Assembly: GCA_964424205.1 (NCBI GenBank)
Contig: CAYRIF010000210.1
Location: 1-6,619, forward strand
Direction: 5' to 3'
Source: CAYRIF01 sp964424205
Lineage (GTDB): Bacteria > Bacteroidota > Bacteroidia > Cytophagales > Cyclobacteriaceae
DNA: 6,619 nt
The notes below the pieces were generated by a model. The model was not told where the DNA came from. It saw nothing but the letters and a program-made list of their open reading frames with translations, and made no database searches. Both the position numbers and the translations under genes were made by a program. How positions within the stretch are numbered: position 1 is the stretch's first letter; each line of letters begins with the position of its first letter. Positions 1 through 6,619 of this stretch are shown piece after piece.

Positions 1-1582
1 CATTACAACCATTGAAAGAGATACATTTATACTCAGCGGGGTATGAAGATAGCTATAATTCAAGGGTCGGTGATATTAATGAAATCTGGAATTTAGGATT
101 GTTGGCTATTTTGATTTTGATAATTGCGTGTATAAATTATATGAATTTAATTACAGCACGATCACAAAAAAGTGCCAAGGATGTGGCGATGAATAAAACC
201 ATGGGCGCCTCTACAAAAAGTTTGTTGGTAAGGTTTTATGTGGAAACAGGAGTGATTACTTTCATCTCTTTATTTATTGGCATTCTCTTAGCTATTATTG
301 GCATCCCATTATTTAATGCGGTTACATCACAGCACCTGGCTATCAGTTTGGCGTTAAACAGTACTTTTTTTATTGGTCTTTTCATCATTTGGTTTGTAAC
401 TACTTTGATATCAGGCTCATATCCAGCCCTATATCTCTCTAGTTTTTCTCCCATAAAAATATTAAACCCTACCTACAAAAGGAGTAACAATATCGTTTTT
501 GTGCGAAAGGGTTTGGTGATACTTCAGTTTGCTGCATCTGTCATCCTCATCGTGACGGTACTGGTAATTTACAATCAACTTCAGTTTATGCAATCCAAAA
601 AACTTGGATATAACCCTGAGGGTGTCATGGCAATTTCTGTTGGTGCTGTGGAAAACAAGGAACATTTACAGGCGCTACTTTTAGAATATAAAGGCATGGC
701 AAATGTTATAGACGCAGGGTTTGCACAAGGATTTCCAGGCATCAATGTAAGCGGTCGAAATCTGTTGCGAGATGACAATGATAAAGAAGGGATTTATATT
801 CAAACCAATCGTGCCGATGCCGCAATATTGAATGTGTTACAGTTAAAATTATTGGCTGGGAAAATGCCGCCACAAAAACTAGCGGGAGATACGTTAGTGG
901 AAGTGGTGCTTAATAAGAAAGCCGTGGACTATTTAGGATATAGTCCTGAAGAAGCACTAGGGAAAAACGTAATGATGCAGTTGGGCAATAATGCTTCAAT
1001 TGTTGGCGTTGTTGACGATTTTAATTTTGCCTCATTACACCAACCGATTGGCGCGTATGCTTTTCACAATAGGGCTTCAGAGTATAAGTCATATTTACTG
1101 GTGCGCTACAAAAGTGAATCGGTAACAAATGTAGTGAATCAATTTGAAGCGACTTTCAAAAAAGTAATTCCTAACTCGGCATTTGATTACACTTTTATTG
1201 ATAAAAGCATCGAAAGATTGTATGCACAAGAAAAAAGGGCAGTACAAATCAGCATCATATTTTGTGGGCTGGCAATTTTTGTTGCGAGTTTAGGATTATT
1301 TGCTTTAGCTGCTTTTACCACCGAGCAACGAACCAAGGAAATTGGGGTGAGGAAGGTGTTAGGAGCAAGTCCTTTTTCTATTACTAAAATGCTTTCTACA
1401 GATTTTGTTAATCTGATTTTAATAGCATTGTTGATTGCCTTTCCAATTGGATATTGGGTGATGGAAGGGTGGCTGGAAACATTTGCCTATCGCATAGATA
1501 TTACGTGGACGATATTTCTGATTGCTGGAGGTTTGGCACTATTCATTGCATTGTTAACCATCAGTTTTCAATCGGTAAAGGC
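1..1582 (+). CDS. ABC transporter permease, duplicated MacB/FtsX type, partial at both ends (permease 1)
   Basis: Inner-membrane permease whose substrate is unknown. The reading frame is set by the codon at position 3 and is already open at the left edge, so the TTG at 12 is an internal Leu and not a start. About 526 codons are visible. Counting from that TTG: residues 28-47, 79-103 and 119-143 are hydrophobic helices of the first FtsX domain; 166-188 (VRKGLVILQFA...) is the helix opening the second module; 190-410 is the periplasmic MacB-like domain, with NKKAVDYLGY, VGVVDDFNF and DYTFIDKSIERLY; 413-435, 464-485 and 498-519 form the second FtsX domain, with coupling motif KEIGVRKVLGAS. By alignment to permease 2, roughly 260 N-terminal residues (first helix and first periplasmic domain) lie before the window. 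The C-terminus stops at ISFQSVKA; relatives continue about 14 more residues to an NPxxxLRxE-like end, which must be in the N run. The first-half coupling motif is unusual (KDVAMNKTMGAS). Family assignment is firm; transported substrate is not known. Confidence 0.93.
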
Positions 1583-1682
1583 NNNNNNNNNNNNNNNNNN
1601 NNNNNNNNNNNNNNNNNNNNNNNNNNNNNNNNNNNNNNNNNNNNNNNNNNNNNNNNNNNNNNNNNNNNNNNNNNNNNNNNNN
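1583..1682. other. Assembly gap (100 N) at the junction of two permease genes
   Basis: This is a run of exactly 100 undetermined bases. It hides the last codons and stop of permease 1, any intergenic spacer, and the start of permease 2. If the true size were near 100, about 45 bases would finish permease 1 and about 6-12 would start permease 2, leaving a spacer of some 40-50 bases, which is plausible for an operon. Exactly 100 is also a common placeholder for a gap of unknown size, so the real distance may differ. The frame happens to stay open through the N run, but this says nothing about a fusion. Confidence 0.97.
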
Positions 1683-4097
1683 AAACTATATTTCAAAATC
1701 GCCCTAAGGTATCTTGCTAAGAATAAGTTATACTCCTTTCTAAATATTGCAGGGTTAGCAATCGGCATAGCTTCGTTTATTCTGATTATGGTTTATGTGA
1801 ATTATGAGCGGAGTTATGATAAATTTGAAGGGTCAGAAAATGTGTATAGACCTTATTTGGATTACCAGGAAGGAGATGTCTTTGTTCCTGGTGATGCACA
1901 GACATACAACCAAACAGGTCCTACGCTTAAAAAAGAATTTCCAGAGGTAGAAGAATATGTAAGACTTTTCCAACTTAATAAAGTGAGTTTCGTTCAGGGA
2001 ACGCAAATATTACAGGAGACAAGAGGATGGATGGCAGATGCCTCTTATTTTGATATTTTCAAAACGCCAATGATTAGTGGGGTTAAAAATACAGCGCTCA
2101 AAGAACCACATTCATTGGTGCTTACCGAATCATTGGCGAGGAAACTTTATGGAAATATAAGCCCTCTTGGGAAGACTTTATCTGTTTTTTGGGGCAGTTC
2201 CGAAATTGTGCTTACTGTAAAAGGCGTAATGAAGGATGTTCCTGAGAATACGCACTTGAAAATTAATTTTTTGATTTCTTTCAGTACCATAAAATCATGG
2301 GATGCTTTTTCAGGACAGCAGAAGCCTAATTGGAATCAAAACAATTACTTCACCTACATCAAGGTTGATCCAAATGCTAATATTAATGTGCTTCAGCAAA
2401 AAATTATGGAAAGTGATTTTGAGGACAATGAAGATGAGCGACACAATATTGAGCGACTAGAAGACATTCATTTATACGCTGACAAACCCTATGAAGCAGA
2501 AGCAAATGGCAGTGTCACCAGGGTGAAATTTTTAACAGCTATCGCCTTTATTATTCTTATTCTTTCTTGGCTCAATTACATCAACCTTTCTACTACTAAG
2601 TCATTGGAGCGTGCAAAGGAAATAGGAATTAGAAAAGTAGCCGGCGCACGGAAAGAACAGCTCATTGCACAATCACTGTTGGAGTCCATGATCCTAAATG
2701 TCATCTCAATAATAGTTGCCATTACCCTAGCGATGATGTTGATGCCATTGTATAATAGTTTTAAAGGTAAGACACTCACATTTGAACTGTTAGACCTTGG
2801 CAGGCTGCTACCTATTATGGGAATCATATTGTTCGGAATGGTAGCGGCAGGATTTTACCCTGCCATATTGCTTAGTAATTACACGCCATCAAAGGCTTTA
2901 AAAGGGAAAGCAAGCAGTTCAGCAAAAGGACTGAATATCAGAAAAGGATTAATTATTGTACAGTTTACCGCAACAATTATATTGCTCATAGGCACCATTG
3001 TAGTCAGCAAGCAAATCCAATTTTTGAAGGAGCAACCTATTGGAGCGGATTTAAGCCAAGTGATTGCTGTGACTGGTGATGTACTTACCGAAAAGCAGGA
3101 TTCCTTAATAAAGCAGGATTTCACCACTTTGGTAACGGCGCTTGACAAGTTCCCTTTTGTAGCAGCAGTGTCAACCGCACAGACCTATCCTGGAGGGGGT
3201 TATGAAAGTCTATCTTCGTTTATGGGAATCACCTATCCCAATGGAGTTGAGGACAATAACAAGATATATTATACCTATCGCGTGAGCCCAAAATATTTTG
3301 AGGTCATGGGCATCGAATTTTTAGCGGGACAGGAGTTTCTACCTTCGGGAAAAGAACAAAATTCTCAAGTTGTCATCAACGAAAAATTGGCACATATGAT
3401 GGGTTATGCCAAGGCGGAAGAAGCCGTAGATAAGACCCTCAAATTCAATGGCGAAAAACGGATGATTACAGGAGTTTTTAAAGACTACCATCACTTCGGA
3501 TTAAAAAATACCGTGGCACCAATGACAATAATACCCAATAAAATAAACGATGTGCTGCTATTAAAAATAAAGCGCTCCGCCACCTCTTCGATAGGGATTG
3601 CCAATGTAATCTCTCAAGTGGAACGAAAGTGGAAAGAGGTATTACCCCAAAGCACATTCAACTATACTTTTATTGACAAAAAATTTGAAGCGCAATATGA
3701 TGATGACAAAACATTTGGCAAAGCATTCGGCATATTCACGGCATTGGCAATTTTCATTGCCTCGTTAGGCTTATTTGGATTGACCTCATACACTTGCCTA
3801 CAGCGTAAAAAGGAAATAAGCATCCGAAAAGTGAATGGTGCGTCGATATCTAAAATACTGATGCTATTGAATGTTGATTTTGTGAAATGGATAGGGATTG
3901 CCTTTGTATTAGCCGTTCCGATTGCATGGTATGCTATGAACGCTTGGCTGCAAAATTTTGCACTAAAAACAAACCTCAGTGGATGGATATTTTTGCTAGC
4001 TGGTATAGCAGCCTTAGGAATCATCATCATCACAGTTAGCTGGCAAAGCTGGGAAGCCGCTACGGATAATCCAATTGAAGCTTTGAGGAGGGAATAA
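1683..4097 (+). CDS. ABC transporter permease, duplicated MacB/FtsX type, start codon hidden in gap (permease 2)
   Basis: Inner-membrane permease of an ABC system with unknown substrate; 804 residues are visible and it ends at TAA 4095-4097, followed at once by a second in-frame TAA. The first visible residues (KLYFKIALRYLAKNKLYSF) match the usual family N-terminus, so only about 2-4 codons are missing. Counting from 1683: helix 17-39; first periplasmic MacB-like domain about 40-280 (SLVLTESLARKLYG, PLGKTL, GVMKDVPENTHLK, EDIHLY); FtsX helices about 283-303, 333-357 and 375-398 with coupling motif KEIGIRKVAGARKEQL at 312-327; helix 422-443; second periplasmic domain about 445-680 (VVINEKLAHMMGY, GVFKDYHHFGL, YTFIDKKFE); FtsX helices 683-704, 731-754 and 768-787 with KEISIRKVNGAS at 710-721; conserved tail NPIEALRRE. 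Length equals that of typical duplicated permeases, so it looks intact. It sits 4 bases from the ATPase start, which implies co-translation and suggests it is a direct partner. Its LSWLNYINLSTT helix sets it apart from permeases 1 and 3, which have IACIN(Y/F)MNL. Confidence 0.95.
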   Translation, partial: KLYFKIALRYLAKNKLYSFLNIAGLAIGIASFILIMVYVNYERSYDKFEGSENVYRPYLDYQEGDVFVPGDAQTYNQTGPTLKKEFPEVEEYVRLFQLNKVSFVQGTQILQETRGWMADASYFDIFKTPMISGVKNTALKEPHSLVLTESLARKLYGNISPLGKTLSVFWGSSEIVLTVKGVMKDVPENTHLKINFLISFSTIKSWDAFSGQQKPNWNQNNYFTYIKVDPNANINVLQQKIMESDFEDNEDERHNIERLEDIHLYADKPYEAEANGSVTRVKFLTAIAFIILILSWLNYINLSTTKSLERAKEIGIRKVAGARKEQLIAQSLLESMILNVISIIVAITLAMMLMPLYNSFKGKTLTFELLDLGRLLPIMGIILFGMVAAGFYPAILLSNYTPSKALKGKASSSAKGLNIRKGLIIVQFTATIILLIGTIVVSKQIQFLKEQPIGADLSQVIAVTGDVLTEKQDSLIKQDFTTLVTALDKFPFVAAVSTAQTYPGGGYESLSSFMGITYPNGVEDNNKIYYTYRVSPKYFEVMGIEFLAGQEFLPSGKEQNSQVVINEKLAHMMGYAKAEEAVDKTLKFNGEKRMITGVFKDYHHFGLKNTVAPMTIIPNKINDVLLLKIKRSATSSIGIANVISQVERKWKEVLPQSTFNYTFIDKKFEAQYDDDKTFGKAFGIFTALAIFIASLGLFGLTSYTCLQRKKEISIRKVNGASISKILMLLNVDFVKWIGIAFVLAVPIAWYAMNAWLQNFALKTNLSGWIFLLAGIAALGIIIITVSWQSWEAATDNPIEALRRE
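4086..4092 (+). promoter_or_regulatory. Possible Shine-Dalgarno sequence for the ATPase gene
   Basis: AGGAGGG lies 9 bases before the ATG at 4102, an ideal place for a ribosome binding site. It falls inside the codons for the conserved permease tail LRRE, so it may exist because of the protein sequence rather than for ribosome binding, and Bacteroidota generally rely little on Shine-Dalgarno pairing. It favours the 4102 start over the ATG at 4126, but does not decide it. Confidence 0.45.
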
Positions 4098-4101
4098 TAA
4101 T

Positions 4102-4791
4102 ATGAATCTTAAAAAAACAAAAAAAATGCTTTTAGAACTAAACAACATATTTAAGTGGGTCAATACTGGAGGGCAAAAAGTTTTCCTTTTGAAGGACATC
4201 AATCTAACTGTAAATGAGGGAGAATTCATTTCTATTATGGGTCCCTCAGGATCTGGGAAAACAACATTGCTCAATGTCATTGGCATGTTGGATGAATTCA
4301 ATGAAGGCGAATATGTTTTTCTTGAGGAAGAAGTCCATACGTTAAAAGACAAGCATCGGGGAAACTTATACAAACAACATATGGGATTTGTATTTCAATC
4401 CTATTATTTATTAGACGATTTGACGGTTTATGAAAACATAGAAATGCCATTGTTGTATAAAAAATACAAAGGTTCAGAACGAAAGGCGCTGGTGGCAGAC
4501 ATGCTGGATCGCTTTAATATTGTAGGTAAAAAAGACCTCTTTCCTGCACAGCTCAGTGGCGGACAGCAACAACTGGTGGGCATTGCCCGTGCACTCATCA
4601 CCAAGCCAAAATTGCTACTAGCAGATGAGCCAACTGGCAATCTTAACTCTAAACAAGGAGAAGAAATCATGACACTCTTCAGGCAATTAAATGAAGAAGG
4701 AGTAACGATTATTCAAGTAACGCATTCAGAAAAAAACGCGACTTATGGATCTCGTACCATTCATTTGCTGGATGGAAGAATGATAAAATAA
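4102..4791 (+). CDS. ABC transporter ATP-binding protein, MacB/LolD class
   Basis: Cytoplasmic ATPase subunit, 229 residues, the usual size for a stand-alone MacB/LolD-type nucleotide-binding protein; it should act as a dimer on the FtsX-type permeases encoded on both sides. All core motifs are present: Walker A GPSGSGKTT at 47-55, Q-loop Gln99 in FVFQS, signature LSGGQ at 151-155, Walker B LLLADE at 171-176 with catalytic Glu176, and switch His208 in QVTHSE. Trp19 or Phe17 may play the A-loop aromatic role. Two departures from the commonest consensus: the signature is followed by QQLVGIARA where QQRVAIARA is usual, and the D-loop reads GNLNS with Asn182 where Asp is usual. I recall similar forms in Bacteroidota relatives, so these are probably clade traits and not damage. 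An alternative ATG at 4126 gives a 221-residue protein starting MLLELNNIFKWV, close to where homologues usually begin; the A-rich run just before it would suit a Bacteroidota start. The AGGAGGG 9 bases upstream supports 4102. No transmembrane segment is present, so this is not a full MacB fusion. Substrate is unknown. Confidence 0.96.
   Translation: MNLKKTKKMLLELNNIFKWVNTGGQKVFLLKDINLTVNEGEFISIMGPSGSGKTTLLNVIGMLDEFNEGEYVFLEEEVHTLKDKHRGNLYKQHMGFVFQSYYLLDDLTVYENIEMPLLYKKYKGSERKALVADMLDRFNIVGKKDLFPAQLSGGQQQLVGIARALITKPKLLLADEPTGNLNSKQGEEIMTLFRQLNEEGVTIIQVTHSEKNATYGSRTIHLLDGRMIK
4111..4126 (+). other. A7-C-A8 tract between two candidate start codons
   Basis: Seven A, one C and eight A occur in a row, the last A being the first base of the ATG at 4126. 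The tract encodes a lysine-rich leader (KKTKK) if translation starts at 4102, and would be an A-rich untranslated leader if it starts at 4126. It could also slip in length; a shift here would break the protein started at 4102 but leave a start at 4126 intact. Any function is inferred only. Confidence 0.4.
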
Positions 4792-4819
4792 CAGATAATA
4801 ACTTCTAAAAAAAGACAGC
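4792..4819 (+). promoter_or_regulatory. 28-base spacer with A-rich leader before permease 3
   Basis: This short spacer between the ATPase stop and the permease 3 ATG has a run of seven A (4807-4813) and no Shine-Dalgarno match. It contains no inverted repeat or T-run that could terminate transcription, so read-through from the ATPase gene is expected. An A-rich leader before the start is common in Bacteroidota genes. Confidence 0.4.
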
Positions 4820-6619
4820 ATGTTAAAACACAATCTCAAATTATTCATCAGAAATATCAAGAAGTATAAAAGTACTTTTTTCATAAATATCATTGGTCTA
4901 TCCACTGGGTTGGCTTGTGTATTATTAATAGCACTTTGGGTAATTGATGAACTGGGCGTAGATAAATTCCATGAGAAGGGGGGTCAGTTATATCAGGTAA
5001 TGGGAAGGTTTGAATATGCTGATAAAATTGAGATAATGCCTTATTTACCAGATCTCTTGGCAGAGACAATGCTGGAAGAAATTCCAGAAGTTGAATATGC
5101 AACTGGGCTGACTCCTCCTGAGTGGTTCGGTAAATTTCCACTATCCACAGGAGACAAAAACATAAAGGCAATCGGGCAATTTGTTGGGAAAGATTATTTT
5201 AATATATTCTCTTTTCCATTGCTTGCGGGAAATAAATCGGCTGTGTTAACAGGTAAAAATTCAATCGTTATTTCTGAATCGTTATCGAATAAATTGTTTG
5301 GTACAACGGATAGGGTAATTGGTAAAACAATAAAATGGGAATTGGCCGAGACTGGTAGTTATCTGCATACGGTCACAGGAATATTTAAGGATATCCCTGC
5401 TAATTCTACCCAACAGTTTGAATTTTTATTGCCATACGATAAGTTTATTACCATTTCGGAAAAAACTGGAAGGAATATCAATTGGGGAAATTATGGGCCG
5501 AGCACATTCGTGGTTTTGAAGGAGGGGACAGATGTGGCAGCACTCAACGCCAAAATTTACGATTACATCAAACTTAAAGATAAAAATGCAGAAGCGAATC
5601 TTTTGCTAAAGCAGTATGCTACAAATTACCTTTATGGAAGATATGAAAATGGCGTTTTGGCAGGGGGAAGAATAGATTATATCAAACTGTTTTCAATCAT
5701 CGCCATATTTATTTTACTGATAGCCTGTATTAACTTTATGAACCTATCAACCGCCAATGCCTCCAGACGATTTAGAGAAATTGGAATCAAGAAAGCGTTG
5801 GGCTCTAAGCGTAAAAGTTTAGCGGCGCAGTATATCGGAGAATCCTTGCTAATGACTTTTTTATCGCTTTTGGTTGCTTTGGTCCTAGTAGTTTTACTAA
5901 TACCACAATTTAATGACATAACAGGAAAGCAACTAGCACTCGGTTTTAACATGAATATGCTTTATTTGATTCTTGGAACGACCATCATTACTGGGCTCAT
6001 GGCAGGAAGTTATCCTTCACTTTATCTTTCAGGTTTTAATACAGTTAAAACACTCAAAGGAAATTTTCGGAGTTCACTTGGGGAAATATGGGTTCGAAAA
6101 GGCTTGGTAATTTTTCAATTTGCATTATCAGTAATTTTGATTGTTTCGGTTATGGTTGTTTATAAGCAAATAGCATTTGTGCTAAATCAAAACCTAGGGT
6201 ATGATAAAGACAATATCATCTATTTTCAAAAAGAAGGAAAAACGAAGGAGAATTATGATGCTTTTATAGCTGAAATAAAAAATATCCCTGGAATTATCAA
6301 TGCTTCTAGCATGCACGGGAATGTATTGGGTGCTGGTGGCACTACTGTAGGCGTATCTTGGGAAGGGAAAGACCCAAAGGAGACCATTCGGTTTGGAAGC
6401 CTCTTGTATGACTATGAAATGATTGAAACATTAGGAATTAAAATCAAACAAGGACGCTCTTTTTCAAAAGCTTTTCCTTCCGATAGCACAAAAATAATAT
6501 TGAACGAAACTGCTATCAAAGTGATGGGATTTCAGGGATCGGCACTAGGCAGAATGGTCAATGTTTGGGGAAAAGACAGGCAAGTGATTGGCGTAGTGAA
6601 AGATTTCCATGCCAATTCC
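4820..6619 (+). CDS. ABC transporter permease, duplicated MacB/FtsX type, 3' end beyond window (permease 3)
   Basis: Inner-membrane permease with unknown substrate. The frame runs from ATG 4820 without a stop to the last base: exactly 600 codons. The start is chosen because MLKHNLKLFIRNIKKYKSTFF is the normal family N-terminus. Domains: helix 20-42; first periplasmic MacB-like domain about 45-285 (VGKDYFNIFSFPLLAG, SIVISESLSNKLFG, VIGKTI, GIFKDIPANS); FtsX helices about 287-307, 337-362 and 381-404 with coupling motif REIGIKKALGS at 319-329; helix 427-449 beginning VRKGLVIFQFA; second periplasmic domain from about 450 (IILNETAIKVMGF, VIGVVKDFHANS), cut by the window edge. About 190-200 residues, including the second FtsX helices, should follow. 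It is 28 bases after the ATPase gene in the same direction, so it very likely shares the operon. In the helix that opens module two it resembles permease 1 (VRKGLVI-QFA-SVILIV) more than permease 2. It could use the neighbouring ATPase, or one further downstream that cannot be seen here. Confidence 0.94.
   Translation, partial: MLKHNLKLFIRNIKKYKSTFFINIIGLSTGLACVLLIALWVIDELGVDKFHEKGGQLYQVMGRFEYADKIEIMPYLPDLLAETMLEEIPEVEYATGLTPPEWFGKFPLSTGDKNIKAIGQFVGKDYFNIFSFPLLAGNKSAVLTGKNSIVISESLSNKLFGTTDRVIGKTIKWELAETGSYLHTVTGIFKDIPANSTQQFEFLLPYDKFITISEKTGRNINWGNYGPSTFVVLKEGTDVAALNAKIYDYIKLKDKNAEANLLLKQYATNYLYGRYENGVLAGGRIDYIKLFSIIAIFILLIACINFMNLSTANASRRFREIGIKKALGSKRKSLAAQYIGESLLMTFLSLLVALVLVVLLIPQFNDITGKQLALGFNMNMLYLILGTTIITGLMAGSYPSLYLSGFNTVKTLKGNFRSSLGEIWVRKGLVIFQFALSVILIVSVMVVYKQIAFVLNQNLGYDKDNIIYFQKEGKTKENYDAFIAEIKNIPGIINASSMHGNVLGAGGTTVGVSWEGKDPKETIRFGSLLYDYEMIETLGIKIKQGRSFSKAFPSDSTKIILNETAIKVMGFQGSALGRMVNVWGKDRQVIGVVKDFHANS

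Noticed and set aside
236..778. Minus-strand open frames of 65-72 codons
   Set aside because: They lie wholly within permease 1, have no recognisable domain, and look like shadows of the hydrophobic coding sequence.
1454..1768. Short open frames on both strands across the N run (88 codons +, 66 codons -)
   Set aside because: They are open only because N codons are not counted as stops, and they lie over permease coding sequence in another frame.
2576..3148. Minus-strand open frames of 83 and 89 codons
   Set aside because: They are antisense to permease 2 and show no family resemblance or start signal.
12..4097. A single 1361-residue fused permease
   Set aside because: The frame passes through 100 N, and the flanks match a C-terminus and an N-terminus of separate genes. 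The TTG at 12 is also an internal Leu codon, since the frame is open upstream to position 3.
3662..4373. Minus-strand open frames of 123 and 119 codons
   Set aside because: They are antisense to the permease 2 end and the ATPase start, including the conserved Walker A region; no independent support for a gene.
4102..4791. Calling the ATPase macB or lolD
   Set aside because: It lacks the MacB membrane part, and the permeases are duplicated forms unlike LolC/LolE, so neither symbol is justified.
4792..4819. Transcription terminator or separate promoter between ATPase and permease 3
   Set aside because: No inverted repeat with a T-run and no convincing promoter boxes fit in 28 bases; the genes look co-transcribed.
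4428..5952. Minus-strand open frames of 80, 93 and 91 codons
   Set aside because: They are antisense to the ATPase and permease 3, whose conserved motifs fix the coding strand.
1..6619. Defence system, phage, integrated element or CRISPR content
   Set aside because: All sequence is accounted for by permease and ATPase genes in one direction; no short direct repeats, integrase, transposase or nuclease motif was seen.

Overview
The window is a stretch of one ABC-transporter operon, read entirely on the + strand. It is AT-rich, the genes are packed closely, and the large duplicated MacB/FtsX-type permeases are of the kind found in tandem in Bacteroidota, so the likely source is a Bacteroidota bacterium (perhaps Cytophagales-like; that finer placement is a guess). 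A run of exactly 100 N at 1583-1682 shows that this is a scaffold with an unresolved join.

Layout: 1-1582 is the 3' part of a first permease, with its start before the window and its last few codons in the N run. 1683-4097 is a second permease, complete apart from its first few codons, which are also in the N run. 4102-4791 is a complete ABC ATPase of the MacB/LolD class, 4 bases downstream of permease 2. 4820-6619 is a third permease, open to the right edge and lacking roughly its last 190-200 residues. An apparent 1361-codon reading frame joining the first two permeases is an artefact of translating through the N run; the conserved C-terminal and N-terminal sequences on either side show two genes.

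Each permease has, or can be inferred to have, two copies of the module transmembrane helix + periplasmic MacB-like domain + three-helix FtsX domain, giving about 800 residues and eight helices. The single ATPase in the middle presumably powers one or more of them by the MacB/LolCDE type of mechanism, in which ATP use in the cytoplasm moves periplasmic domains. The substrate cannot be read from the sequence: no periplasmic adaptor, outer-membrane channel, sensor kinase or regulator lies in the window.

I found no RNA gene, insertion sequence, CRISPR array, terminator or convincing promoter. The only gene-free stretches are the N run (100 bases), 4 bases before the ATPase and 28 bases after it. 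I see no clearly new system; the points worth a second look are the hidden permease junction, the ratio of three permeases to one ATPase, and the substitutions in ATPase and permease coupling motifs.
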